Assembly (NCBI GenBank): GCA_964456185.1
Contig: CAYVZZ010000021.1
Span: forward strand, 1-25,027
DNA length: 25,027 nt
Source of the DNA: CAYVZZ01 sp964456185
GTDB lineage: Bacteria > Pseudomonadota > Gammaproteobacteria > Pseudomonadales > Alcanivoracaceae
Direction: 5' to 3'
This document shows, one piece after another, positions 7,959 through 16,334 of this stretch (its first letter is position 1; each line of letters opens with the position of its first letter). A program made the translations under genes and the position numbers. Under the pieces are notes generated by a model. It was not told where the DNA came from. It was given only the letters and a program-made list of their open reading frames with translations, and made no database searches.

Positions 7959-8633
7959 TCATATCCAGCCACGCTGCGCCAGCGACGTCCACTCGTTGTC
8001 GCCAATGACCAAATGGTCCAGCACACGAATGTCCAGCAGGGCGAGCGCCTTCTTGATTTCGTCGGTAATATGCCGGTCGGCCTGGGAGGGCTCGGCTACG
8101 CCACTGGGATGGTTATGCGCCAGGATGACGGCAGCGGCATTATGGTGCAGGGCGCGTTTGACCACTTCACGGGGGTAAACGGCGGCGGCATCGATAGTGC
8201 CGCGAAATAACTCTTCGAAAGCTAACACTTGGTGGCGATTATCTAAGTAGAGGCAAGCAAAGACCTCATGGGGGTAAGCGCGCAGGCGCGCTTTGATGTA
8301 GTGTCCGGCCTGGGTGGCATCGGTTAAGGCTCGCTGGCGTTGCAAGCCGGAGGCCAAATAGCGTTGCCCCAATTCCAGAATGGCGGCCAGCTGGGTGGCG
8401 CGTGCTAGCCCCATGCCATGGAGTTCGGCGATTTGCTGCGGGGTGGCTTCCATGAGTTGGCGCAAGCCGCCAAAGTGAATGAGTAAATCACGCCCCAAAT
8501 CCACGGCTGTTTTACCGCGCGTGCCAATGCGTAAAAAGAGCGCTAAGAGTTCGGCGTCGCTGAGGCTTTTGGCGCCTCGCGCCAAGAGTTTTTCTCGTGG
8601 GCGCTCGGCTTCCGGCCAGTCGTTAATGGTCAT
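7959..8633 (-). CDS. radC: RadC family JAMM-type protein (YicR-like)
   Basis: It has 224 residues against 222 in E. coli RadC. The N-terminal helix-hairpin-helix-like domain (GDVG-type region about 20-90, including ELHGMGLARATQLAAILELG) is followed by the JAB/MPN metal-binding domain. That domain carries the motif LAHNHPSGVAEPSQAD, in which two histidines and the aspartate are the expected metal ligands, with an upstream glutamate in YPHEVFACLYLD. The cellular role is not settled: the old name comes from a DNA-repair phenotype since assigned elsewhere, and the domain resembles a peptidase/deubiquitinase fold. The ATG at 8631-8633 fits the family start MTINDWPEAERPREKLL. It is divergent from coaBC, the usual arrangement. 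Confidence 0.95.
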   Translation of the reverse strand: MTINDWPEAERPREKLLARGAKSLSDAELLALFLRIGTRGKTAVDLGRDLLIHFGGLRQLMEATPQQIAELHGMGLARATQLAAILELGQRYLASGLQRQRALTDATQAGHYIKARLRAYPHEVFACLYLDNRHQVLAFEELFRGTIDAAAVYPREVVKRALHHNAAAVILAHNHPSGVAEPSQADRHITDEIKKALALLDIRVLDHLVIGDNEWTSLAQRGWI

Positions 8634-8651
8634 TATTCGTCCTTGAATTGT

Positions 8652-8673
8652 ACTTTTTCGTCCCTGAAAAAGT
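8652..8673. promoter_or_regulatory. Perfect 8-bp inverted repeat between radC and coaBC
   Basis: ACTTTTTC (8652-8659) and GAAAAAGT (8666-8673) are perfect reverse complements with a 6-nt spacer, in the 109-nt gap between the divergent radC and coaBC starts. A direct repeat TTCGTCC occurs at about 8636-8642 and 8658-8664, roughly two helical turns apart. The position suits an operator for either gene; a hairpin in the radC leader is an alternative. No clear -35/-10 pair was assigned here. Confidence 0.35.
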
Positions 8674-8742
8674 GAGTGGCAACTACGCTTCCTGGCTGCA
8701 AAATGCTAGTCTTTGCACCTCAACCATTATAGCGATTTCATC

Positions 8743-9951
8743 ATGTTACGGGAACGACTGGTCAATAAACGCATCCTGCTGGGCGTGACTGGCGGCATTG
8801 CCGCTTACAAAAGTGCCATTTTGGTGCGTCGCCTGCGTGATGCCGGCGCTGAAGTGCAGGTGGTCATGACGCCTGCCGCACAGGAATTTATCACACCGCT
8901 TACGCTGCAGGCCTTGTCGGGCAATCCGGTGCATACCAGTTTACTGGACCCGGAAGCCGAAGCCGCTATGGGGCATATCGAGCTGGCGCGTTGGGCGGAT
9001 TTGGTACTGGTGGCACCGGCCACAGCGGACTTCATGGCGCGATTGGCGCATGGTCATGGCAATGACTTGTTAACCACCCTTTGCCTGGCTACAGCTGCCC
9101 CCATTGCGTTGGCACCGGCCATGAACCGCCTGATGTGGGATGATGCCACCACCCAGAAAAACCGTCTCTTGCTGGAAGGTGAAGGCGTTACGCTGTTTGG
9201 CCCCGGCGAAGGCGGGCAAGCCTGTGGCGAAGTGGGTGCCGGCCGCATGCTGGAACCGGAAGAGCTGGTGGACTTGGCGGCCAATCAATTTGAAACCCGC
9301 CTGCTCACCGGCAAGCATGTGGCAATTACGGCCGGCCCCACCCGCGAGGCGCTGGACCCGGTGCGTTACCTGACCAACCGCAGTTCCGGTAAGATGGGGT
9401 TTGCCCTTGCCCGCGCGGCGGTGGAAGCCGGTGCCCGTGTCACCCTTATTGCGGGGCCGGTGAATTTACCGACGCCCGCCGGTGTTAACCGCATTGATGT
9501 GGTAAGCGCATGCGACATGCATCAAGCCAGTTTGCAGGTGGTGGAAAGCGGGTGTGATGTTTTTGTGGCCACTGCTGCCGTGGCCGATTACCGGCCAGCA
9601 GAAACTGCCGACCACAAAATCAAAAAATCCAGTGATACCTTAAATGTCACTCTAGTGAAAAACCCCGATATCGTGCACGACGTCGCCCATCACACCAAGC
9701 GTCCCTTTACAGTAGGCTTTGCCGCCGAGACCCAAGACGTGGTGGCCTATGCCAAAGGTAAGCTGGAGAAGAAGAAGCTCGATATGATTGCCACCAATGA
9801 TGTATCGCGTAGTGATGTGGGTTTCAATAGCGACAACAATGCCCTCACCGTCATTTGGGCGGATGGCCACCAGGTATTGCCATTAGCAGGTAAGCCACAA
9901 ATCGCCGGGCAGTTGTTGGAGCTGGTGGCTGCCCACCTTAATGACAAATAA
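8743..9951 (+). CDS. coaBC: Bifunctional phosphopantothenoylcysteine decarboxylase / phosphopantothenate-cysteine ligase
   Basis: Carries out two successive steps of coenzyme A synthesis: CTP-dependent coupling of cysteine to 4'-phosphopantothenate (CoaB), then FMN-dependent decarboxylation to 4'-phosphopantetheine (CoaC). It has 402 residues against 406 in E. coli. The N-terminal CoaC flavoprotein domain has LLGVTGGIAAYKS, the active-site His78 in MGHIELARWADLVLVAPATAD, the PAMN motif (Asn128) and substrate-lid Cys161 in GQACGEVGAGRML. The C-terminal CoaB domain has ITAGPTREALDPVRYLTNRS, SSGKMGFALA, AAVADYRP and the VKNPDI lysine. ATG 8743 is chosen because the family start lies close to RILLGVTGGIAAYKS; an in-frame TTG at 8713 adds unconserved residues. 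It opens an eight-gene plus-strand run, with dut 12 nt downstream. Confidence 0.97.
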   Translation: MLRERLVNKRILLGVTGGIAAYKSAILVRRLRDAGAEVQVVMTPAAQEFITPLTLQALSGNPVHTSLLDPEAEAAMGHIELARWADLVLVAPATADFMARLAHGHGNDLLTTLCLATAAPIALAPAMNRLMWDDATTQKNRLLLEGEGVTLFGPGEGGQACGEVGAGRMLEPEELVDLAANQFETRLLTGKHVAITAGPTREALDPVRYLTNRSSGKMGFALARAAVEAGARVTLIAGPVNLPTPAGVNRIDVVSACDMHQASLQVVESGCDVFVATAAVADYRPAETADHKIKKSSDTLNVTLVKNPDIVHDVAHHTKRPFTVGFAAETQDVVAYAKGKLEKKKLDMIATNDVSRSDVGFNSDNNALTVIWADGHQVLPLAGKPQIAGQLLELVAAHLNDK

Positions 9952-9963
9952 CGGAACACAAGA

Positions 9964-10416
9964 ATGAAGCTACAATACAAACTGTTGGATAAACGCCTGG
10001 GAAGCGATTTTCCGCTGCCTAACTATGCCACCGACGGCTCGGCCGGGCTTGACCTGCGCGCCATGCTGGAACAGCCATTAACCTTGCAGCCCGGCGACAC
10101 CGAACTCTTGCCCACCGGCCTGGCGATTCATATTGGTGACCCGGGTTACGCGGGGCACATTTTGCCGCGCTCGGGGCTAGGCCATAAGCATGGCATTGTG
10201 CTGGGTAATCTGGTGGGCCTGATTGATTCCGATTATCAAGGCCAGCTCATGGTGTCCTGCTGGAATCGTGGCAGCCAGCCCTTTACGATAGAAGTGGGGG
10301 AGCGCATTGCGCAGTTGGTGATTGTGCCGGTCATGCAGGTGGCCTTACAGCAGGTAGAAGAATTCACCGACAGTGACAGAGGTGAGGGCGGTTTTGGGCA
10401 CTCTGGCCGTCATTGA
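9964..10416 (+). CDS. dut: Deoxyuridine 5'-triphosphate nucleotidohydrolase (dUTPase)
   Basis: Homotrimeric enzyme that hydrolyses dUTP to dUMP and pyrophosphate, keeping uracil out of DNA and supplying dUMP for thymidylate synthesis. It has 150 residues, one fewer than E. coli Dut. All five family motifs are recognisable: GSAGLDLRA (I), LPRSGLGHKHGI (II), NLVGLIDSDYQGQL with the catalytic Asp (III), GERIAQLVIVPV (IV) and the glycine-rich C-terminal tail RGEGGFGHSGRH (V) that closes over the active site. The coaBC-dut adjacency is conserved from E. coli to Pseudomonas. The ribosome binding site is weak (GGAACACAAG). Confidence 0.97.
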   Translation: MKLQYKLLDKRLGSDFPLPNYATDGSAGLDLRAMLEQPLTLQPGDTELLPTGLAIHIGDPGYAGHILPRSGLGHKHGIVLGNLVGLIDSDYQGQLMVSCWNRGSQPFTIEVGERIAQLVIVPVMQVALQQVEEFTDSDRGEGGFGHSGRH

Positions 10417-10448
10417 TTTCCGTGATATGAACAGATATTGGATTGGGC

Positions 10449-12869
10449 ATGGCAAACAATAAAAAGAAAAAAACCGGAAAACAGGCCACCGTTAGCCGCC
10501 AGGTATTGCCTTGGGCAGCCGGTGTTATTGTGGTGTTGTTGGTAGGGCTGGGACTGATAGCGCAGTTGCTGCTGGTCGAGGGGCCGCGCCAAAGCCGCCA
10601 ATCTCAGGCGGTGAATATCGTGCAGCAACAAGCCGCCGTTATCGACTTCACCCTGTCGCAATATCGTGCTCGGGCGCAGGCACTGGCCAATAACACAGAA
10701 GTTAATACTGCTTTGGCGCAAGGGCAGCGGGTGTCACAGCTGGCGCAGCAGCTTAGCGCGGCACTGACGCCAGCACAGGTGTTTTTAGTTAAAAAAGGCG
10801 ACCAAGCGGCCATTAGCCAATTGTCATTTTTACTGCGTGACAGCTTGGGCGACGCCAGCCAACAACAACCAGTCGTTTTGTTGACGGCGGGCAAAAACAG
10901 CAAGCTGGTGATGGTGTATTTCAGTAAAAACGGTGCCGGTAGCGTGCTGGTGGAATGGCCATTAAGTGCACTCTGGAAGCAGGTGGGACGATCCATCCCG
11001 TCAGGTGGCGGCATTAGCGTTAAACAAGGCAGCCTGACATTGGTACAAACCGGCAATGACAACGGCAGTATTCAGGCTCAGGCCACCACTGAAAAGGGGC
11101 TAATCGTCAGCGTGGCTTTGCCATTGCATGCCAGCATGATGCAGCAACCTCTGTTCTTGATAGTGGCGTTGGCCATGGTGGTGTTAAGTGCCTTGCTACT
11201 GTGGCTATTAATGCGTCAATTGCAGCGTGTCATAAAAGCCGACGCCGAGCTGTTGGCACAACAAGCCAAGCGCTTGGCGAAAGGGGCTGGTTCGGGCAAT
11301 GCTCAGGTGCGTTTGGCAAGCCTGGCCGCTTTAGGCGACCTGTTATCCGGGCTGATGAAAGCACGCGTATCTAGTGCGACCGGAAAGAAATCAAAAGCTC
11401 CCGAAAAGCCCGATGAATTTACCGATATTCTAGTAAACGATAGTGATAAGGCCATGTTGGTTGAAGAAGACGAAAGCGCGACGGCCAGTTTGGCGCGCGC
11501 TTTACCTGAAGAAATTTTCCGCGCTTACGACATTCGCGGTGTGGTGGGCGACAGCCTTACCCCGGAATATGTTGAGCTGATTGGTCGTGCCATTGGCACC
11601 GAGGCCGAGGAAGCCGGCCAACAAACCGTGCTGGTGGCTCGCGATGGTCGACTGTCTGGCCCCGAGCTGCGCGATGCGTTGGTCACCGGCTTAAGAGCCA
11701 CCGGTCGCGACGTTGTTGATCTAGGCGACGTGCCTACCCCTGTGCTGTATTACGCCACCAAGGTTATGGATACACAAACTGGCGTGTGCATTACCGGCAG
11801 CCATAACCCGGCCGATTATAATGGACTGAAAATCGTGCTGGATGGCAAACCCTTCAGTGGCGAGCGTATTCAAGACCTGCGCAAACGCATTGCGCAGGGT
11901 GACTTCGCCAAGGGCGCGGGCACACTGGAAGAACGCGATATTACCGACCGATATCTGGCCGATATCATCCAGGACGTGGTCTTGGCGCGGCAGATGAAAG
12001 TGGTGGTCGATTGCGGCAATGGCATTGCTGGTAAGATGGCGCCCGGCCTGCTGCGAGAGCTGGGCTGTGATGTCACCGAGCTATTCTGTGAGGTGGATGG
12101 TCATTTCCCCAACCATCACCCCAATCCCAGCAAAGAAGAAAATCTGGTCGATTTGATTCGTACTGTTGAGGCCGAAAAGGCTGATGTCGGTTTAGCCTTT
12201 GATGGCGATGGTGATCGCGTAGGCGTAGTCACCAATAAAGGCGAAGTAATTTGGGCCGACCGCTTGATGATGTTGTTTGCCAAAGACGTGCTCAGCCGTT
12301 CGCCGGGTGTCGATATCATCTTTGATGTGAAGTGTTCACGCGCCTTGCCGTCGTTGATTCGTCGCCTTGGTGGTCGCCCCCTGATGTGGAAGACGGGACA
12401 CTCTTTCATCAAGAACAAACTGCAAGAAACCGGCGCACCACTGGCGGGTGAAATGAGCGGCCATATATTCTTTGCCGATCGCTGGTTTGGTGTGGACGAT
12501 GGCCTCTATGCGGCGGCTCGCTTGCTGGAAATCCTGTCGCTGGATAATCGCGATAGTGCCGGCGTTTTTGTGGGTCTGCGTACCGGCTTAACCACACCAG
12601 AGCTGAATATCGAAACCACCGATGCGGCCAAGTTTGGGCTGGTCGACAAGCTTTGCGCGGCAGCTAATGAATTTGGTGGCAGTGCCACTACACTGGACGG
12701 CATTCGCGTGGATTATCCGGATGGGTGGGGGCTGTTGCGAGCCTCCAACACCACGCCGGTGCTGGTGGCGCGTTTCGAAGGTAAAGATACCGCCGCCTTG
12801 GAGCGTATTAAAACCACCTTCCGCGAACAACTTAGCGCGGTGGATAATTCGCTCGATATTCCTTTCTAG
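10449..12869 (+). CDS. algC: Phosphomannomutase/phosphoglucomutase AlgC with membrane-anchored N-terminal domain
   Basis: Interconverts mannose-6-P/mannose-1-P and glucose-6-P/glucose-1-P for exopolysaccharide, LPS and nucleotide-sugar synthesis. It has 806 residues, of which about 355-806 are the alpha-D-phosphohexomutase. There FRAYDIRG is at 357-364, the phosphoserine loop TGSHNP has Ser451, the Mg loop DGDGDR is at 585-590, the sugar-binding GEMSGH is at 667-672 and RASNTTP is at about 764-770. The first ~350 residues have a lysine-rich start, a membrane helix at about 20-42, a ~190-residue predicted periplasmic segment, a second helix at about 235-256, a HAMP-like amphipathic stretch and an acidic linker. 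Long AlgC forms like this also occur in Pseudomonas annotations, so the fusion is unlikely to be an artefact. ATG 10449 is preferred over TTG 10443. argB begins 15 nt downstream. Confidence 0.95.
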   Translation: MANNKKKKTGKQATVSRQVLPWAAGVIVVLLVGLGLIAQLLLVEGPRQSRQSQAVNIVQQQAAVIDFTLSQYRARAQALANNTEVNTALAQGQRVSQLAQQLSAALTPAQVFLVKKGDQAAISQLSFLLRDSLGDASQQQPVVLLTAGKNSKLVMVYFSKNGAGSVLVEWPLSALWKQVGRSIPSGGGISVKQGSLTLVQTGNDNGSIQAQATTEKGLIVSVALPLHASMMQQPLFLIVALAMVVLSALLLWLLMRQLQRVIKADAELLAQQAKRLAKGAGSGNAQVRLASLAALGDLLSGLMKARVSSATGKKSKAPEKPDEFTDILVNDSDKAMLVEEDESATASLARALPEEIFRAYDIRGVVGDSLTPEYVELIGRAIGTEAEEAGQQTVLVARDGRLSGPELRDALVTGLRATGRDVVDLGDVPTPVLYYATKVMDTQTGVCITGSHNPADYNGLKIVLDGKPFSGERIQDLRKRIAQGDFAKGAGTLEERDITDRYLADIIQDVVLARQMKVVVDCGNGIAGKMAPGLLRELGCDVTELFCEVDGHFPNHHPNPSKEENLVDLIRTVEAEKADVGLAFDGDGDRVGVVTNKGEVIWADRLMMLFAKDVLSRSPGVDIIFDVKCSRALPSLIRRLGGRPLMWKTGHSFIKNKLQETGAPLAGEMSGHIFFADRWFGVDDGLYAAARLLEILSLDNRDSAGVFVGLRTGLTTPELNIETTDAAKFGLVDKLCAAANEFGGSATTLDGIRVDYPDGWGLLRASNTTPVLVARFEGKDTAALERIKTTFREQLSAVDNSLDIPF

Positions 12870-12884
12870 AAGAGGATTCAAATC

Positions 12885-13784
12885 ATGGATACAGCTCACG
12901 CCGAGCAAACTGCCCGCATTCTGGTCGAGGCGCTGCCGTATATTCAGCGCTTCGCCGGGGCGCGCGTGGTGATTAAATATGGCGGCAACGCCATGGAAAA
13001 CGAAGCCCTGCAGAACAACTTTGCGCGCGATGTAGTGCTAATGAAAGCCGTCGGTCTGCAGCCTATTGTGGTGCATGGTGGCGGACCACAAATTGCCGAT
13101 CTGCTCAATCGCTTGGGGAAAGATTCGCAATTTATTCAGGGCATGCGCGTTACCGACGCTGAAACCATGGACGTGGTGCAGATGGTGTTGGGTGGCCTGG
13201 TCAACAAGCAGATTGTCAGCCTTATCCAGCGCAACGGTGGTAAAGCCGTTGGCGTGACCGGTAAAGACGGTGATTTAATTCGCGCCCGCAAACTGACATT
13301 ACGCAAAAAAGATGCCGAAGGCCCCGAGTTTAAAGCCTCGGAAATTATCGATATCGGCCAGGTCGGTGAGGTGCAGGGCATCGATACCCATTTGGTGGAT
13401 TTACTTCTGGCTAGTGACTTTATTCCGGTGATCGCCCCGGTTGGCGTCGATGAAGAGGGCGCCTCTTACAACATCAATGCCGATCTGGTGGCGGGCAAGG
13501 TGGCCGAGGTGCTACAGGCCGAAAAGCTGATTCTGCTGACGAATGTCGCTGGTCTGAAAGACAAACAGGGGCGCATCTTAACTGGTCTGTCGGCGGAACG
13601 TGTCGAAGAACTGATTGACGACGGCACCATTTACGGCGGCATGCTGCCAAAAATACGTTGCGCGTTGGAAGCGGTACAAAATGGGGTCGCTTCCACGCAC
13701 ATCATCGATGGCCGTGTGGCTCATGCGGTTTTATTGGAAATTCTCACCGACAAGGGTGTGGGCACGCTGATTACGCGTGACTAG
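12885..13784 (+). CDS. argB: N-acetylglutamate kinase
   Basis: Phosphorylates N-acetyl-L-glutamate, the second step of arginine synthesis in the cytoplasm. It has 299 residues, typical of the longer arginine-sensitive bacterial form. An N-terminal helix precedes the amino-acid-kinase fold (ARILVEALPYIQRFAGARVV); in hexameric NAGKs such a helix links dimers and supports feedback inhibition. KYGGNAM is the first nucleotide/phosphate-binding Lys-Gly-Gly motif. VHGGGPQI binds the substrate phosphate, NINADLVAGKVAEVL and LTNVAGLKDKQG are family motifs, and GGMLPKIRCAL supplies the second conserved lysine. A strong AGAGGA site precedes the ATG. algC-argB adjacency is usual in pseudomonad-type genomes. 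Arginine feedback is inferred from the N-helix. Confidence 0.97.
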   Translation: MDTAHAEQTARILVEALPYIQRFAGARVVIKYGGNAMENEALQNNFARDVVLMKAVGLQPIVVHGGGPQIADLLNRLGKDSQFIQGMRVTDAETMDVVQMVLGGLVNKQIVSLIQRNGGKAVGVTGKDGDLIRARKLTLRKKDAEGPEFKASEIIDIGQVGEVQGIDTHLVDLLLASDFIPVIAPVGVDEEGASYNINADLVAGKVAEVLQAEKLILLTNVAGLKDKQGRILTGLSAERVEELIDDGTIYGGMLPKIRCALEAVQNGVASTHIIDGRVAHAVLLEILTDKGVGTLITRD

Positions 13785-13833
13785 TGTTCAAAAAATAATT
13801 TAAAGCGAAGCATTCGCAGGGGAAGAAAAGCAG

Positions 13834-14418
13834 ATGGCCGAAAAACCGTCGCGTAAACAACAAATTCTGCAGGCCTTGGCAGGCATGCTGGAGGCCTCGC
13901 CGGGCGCACGCATCACTACCGCCGGCTTGGCGCGGGAAGTGGGGGTATCGGAAGCGGCGCTGTATCGGCATTTTCCGAGCAAAACACGCATGTTCGAGGG
14001 CTTGATCGGTTTTGCCGAAGATGCAGTATTCACGCGCATTAACCAACTGCAGCAGGACGAAGCCGATTTGCTCACCCGCATCGGCCACATTTTGACGTTG
14101 GTGTTGTTATTTGCCGAGCGCAATCCGGGCATTGCTCGCCTGTTGACGGGTGACGCCTTGACCGGAGAACATGAGCGGCTGCATCAGCGTATTGCACAGT
14201 TTTTTGATCGCGTCGAAGGCGAAATCAAGAAGATACTGCGCGAAGCCGAATACAAGCAGGCGCGGGGGGTAAAATTGAGCCCGGCGTTGACCGCCAATAT
14301 GCTGTTGGCCTGCGCAGAAGGGCGTATCATGCAATATGTGCGCTCGGGTTTTGCACGCAAACCCAGTGACGGCTGGCAACAGCAGTGGGGCGAACTCCAA
14401 CAGCTGGTGTTTGTCTGA
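13834..14418 (+). CDS. slmA: Nucleoid occlusion factor SlmA (TetR family)
   Basis: TetR-fold DNA-binding protein that, bound to specific chromosomal sites, blocks FtsZ ring assembly over the nucleoid. It has 194 residues against 198 in E. coli. The N-terminal helix-turn-helix is clear (about 25-50: RITTAGLAREVGVSEAALYR then HFPSKTRMFEGLI). The C-terminal helical domain retains SlmA-specific stretches such as RNPGIARLLTGDAL and ACAEGRIMQYVRSGF, which separate it from generic TetR regulators. GGGGAAG precedes the ATG. In E. coli slmA follows dut directly; here algC and argB lie between. No SlmA binding site (GTGAGTACTCAC-like) was seen in the window. Confidence 0.93.
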   Translation: MAEKPSRKQQILQALAGMLEASPGARITTAGLAREVGVSEAALYRHFPSKTRMFEGLIGFAEDAVFTRINQLQQDEADLLTRIGHILTLVLLFAERNPGIARLLTGDALTGEHERLHQRIAQFFDRVEGEIKKILREAEYKQARGVKLSPALTANMLLACAEGRIMQYVRSGFARKPSDGWQQQWGELQQLVFV

Positions 14419-14442
14419 CCTTTTATTTTATTCGAGTAATTC

Positions 14443-15654
14443 ATGAGTAACGACGATATGACGCCACAACCGGCCGAGCAGCAGCCGGGTCAGGAAGCCG
14501 GTGAGAAAAAGGGCTTCTGGAAGCGCATGTTTACGCGCAACGATGACGAAGACACGCAACCTGCTGAACAGCCAACGACCGGGCAAGACTCGGAAGTTGC
14601 GCCGGTAGCGACTCCATCAACAGCTGCTACTGCGCCAGCGGACACATCAGCCAACGAAGGCGAACCAGCGCCAGCAGAAGCCACGCCAGAGCAGTCGATG
14701 ACGGCGGCACAACCAACTAACGAAGGACCTTCCTTCTGGCAACGCATGAAGGCAGGCCTTGGCAAAACCCGTTCCGGCATGGGGCAGGGGTTGGCCGATT
14801 TGTTGGTTGGTAAAAAAGAAATCGATGATGACGTCATCGAAGAGCTGGAGACTCAGCTGTTGGTTGCCGATGTCGGTGTAGAAGCCACCGATACCATTAT
14901 CAATGCGCTGACAGAAAGAGTGGGCCGTCAGGAGCTCACCGATACAGATGCCCTTTTTGCCGCCTTGCGCGAAGAGTTGCAAAAGCTGCTTGAGCCGGTG
15001 GTGAAGCCGTTAGAGATTGATAGCACCCAGCAGCCCTTCGTGATTCTGATGGTAGGCGTTAACGGTGTCGGCAAAACCACCACCATCGGCAAGCTGGCAC
15101 GCTATTACCAAGACATGGGTAAAAAGGTCATGCTGGCCGCGGGCGATACCTTCCGTGCGGCTGCCGTCGAGCAGTTGCAGGTTTGGGGCGAGCGCAATCA
15201 TATTCCGGTGATTGCCCAGCATACCGGTGCCGATTCTGCTTCGGTGGTGTTTGATGCCCTGGAAGCCGCTAAAGCGCGCCAAATGGACATCCTCATTGCC
15301 GATACCGCCGGACGTTTGCACACCAAAAACAACCTGATGGAAGAGTTGAAAAAAGTCGTGCGGGTGATGCGCAAGAAAATGCCGAACGCCCCTCACGAAG
15401 TGCTCTTGGTGCTCGATGCGGGCACCGGTCAAAACGCCCTTAATCAAGCGCGCGAGTTTGGTGAAGCGGTCGGCGTTAGCGGCTTGGCCGTCACTAAACT
15501 CGATGGCACCGCCAAAGGCGGCGTCTTGTTTGCGCTGGCGAAGACCACTGGTTTGCCGATGCGCTTCATCGGTGTGGGCGAGCAGCTCGAAGACCTGCGT
15601 CCTTTTGAAGCCGAAGAGTTCATCGATGCGCTCTTTGAGGATCTGGTGGAATGA
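14443..15654 (+). CDS. ftsY: Signal recognition particle receptor FtsY
   Basis: Membrane-associated SRP GTPase that receives ribosome-SRP complexes and delivers nascent membrane proteins to the translocon. It has 403 residues. Residues 1 to about 95 form the variable acidic, Pro/Ala/Thr-rich A domain; it contains an extra basic aromatic patch, GFWKRMFTR, near residue 24. A second similar patch, SFWQRMKAGLGKTRSG, begins the N domain and corresponds to the known lipid-binding helix. The NG GTPase has GVNGVGKTTT (about 205-214), DTFRAAAVEQL, DTAGRLHTKNNLMEELKK, TKLDGTAKGG and GVGEQLEDLRPF at the C-terminus. The ribosome binding site is weak. The stop overlaps the ftsE start (ATGA). Confidence 0.97.
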   Translation: MSNDDMTPQPAEQQPGQEAGEKKGFWKRMFTRNDDEDTQPAEQPTTGQDSEVAPVATPSTAATAPADTSANEGEPAPAEATPEQSMTAAQPTNEGPSFWQRMKAGLGKTRSGMGQGLADLLVGKKEIDDDVIEELETQLLVADVGVEATDTIINALTERVGRQELTDTDALFAALREELQKLLEPVVKPLEIDSTQQPFVILMVGVNGVGKTTTIGKLARYYQDMGKKVMLAAGDTFRAAAVEQLQVWGERNHIPVIAQHTGADSASVVFDALEAAKARQMDILIADTAGRLHTKNNLMEELKKVVRVMRKKMPNAPHEVLLVLDAGTGQNALNQAREFGEAVGVSGLAVTKLDGTAKGGVLFALAKTTGLPMRFIGVGEQLEDLRPFEAEEFIDALFEDLVE

Positions 15655-16334
15655 TTCGACTGGAGCGGGTGGGAAAGCGTTATCCGAACGGCAATCAGGC
15701 ACTGCATGATGTGTCGTTTGAATTGCCTGCCGGTGAGCTGACCTTTCTGACCGGTCACAGCGGCGCGGGTAAATCGACGCTGTTGAAGTTGCTCATGTGC
15801 ATTGAAAAGCCCAGTAGCGGCAGCCTCTATTTTGGCGGCCAACGGTTGGACAAATTGGGGCGACGACAGATTCCCTACTTGCGCCGCAATATCGGCATGG
15901 TGCATCAAAACCATCAGCTGCTATTCGATCGCAGCGTGCATGACAATATCGCCTTGCCCTTGCTGGTGACCGGTCAACGCCGCGATGTTGAACGGCGAGT
16001 GCGTGCCGCCTTGGACAAGGTGGGGCTGCTGCATAAAGAGCACCGTTTGCCGGAACAGCTCTCTGGTGGCGAACAGCAACGCATTGGCATTGCCCGGGCC
16101 ATCGTCAATAAACCGCCGTTGGTATTAGCCGACGAGCCAACCGGTAATCTGGATCCGGCCTTGTCGGCCGAAATCATGGATTTATTTCAGGCTTTTGCCG
16201 AGGTCGGCACCTGTGTGCTCATCGCCACGCACGATTTGTCATTGATTGCACGTTATCAACATCGGCTGCTGACCTTGCGCCAAGGGCAGCTTATTGTCGA
16301 TGAGCGAGACGGAGGAGTGGCCGCCCATGGGTAA
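15651..16334 (+). CDS. ftsE: Cell-division ATP-binding protein FtsE
   Basis: ABC-type ATPase that pairs with FtsX at the divisome and couples ATP hydrolysis to activation of septal murein hydrolases. It has 227 residues, typical length. Motifs: Walker A GHSGAGKSTLLKLL (about 36-49), Q-loop GMVHQNHQLL, signature LSGGEQQRIGIARAI, Walker B LVLADEPTGNLD and H-loop IATHDLSL. The opening MIRLERVGKRYPNG is typical of FtsE. The ATG overlaps the ftsY stop by 4 nt and the 3' end overlaps ftsX by 8 nt, so the three genes are probably translationally coupled. Confidence 0.97.
   Translation: MIRLERVGKRYPNGNQALHDVSFELPAGELTFLTGHSGAGKSTLLKLLMCIEKPSSGSLYFGGQRLDKLGRRQIPYLRRNIGMVHQNHQLLFDRSVHDNIALPLLVTGQRRDVERRVRAALDKVGLLHKEHRLPEQLSGGEQQRIGIARAIVNKPPLVLADEPTGNLDPALSAEIMDLFQAFAEVGTCVLIATHDLSLIARYQHRLLTLRQGQLIVDERDGGVAAHG
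16311..16317 (+). promoter_or_regulatory. Ribosome binding site fixing the ftsX start
   Basis: GGAGGAG lies inside the 3' end of ftsE, 9 nt before the ATG at 16327. It selects that codon over the in-frame TTG 16294 and ATG 16300, which have no comparable site. Confidence 0.7.

Noticed and set aside
13805..13817. Small hairpin GCGAA-GCA-TTCGC between argB and slmA
   Set aside because: Only five base pairs with a 3-nt loop and no T-run, and it does not match a SlmA site; too little to call a terminator or operator.
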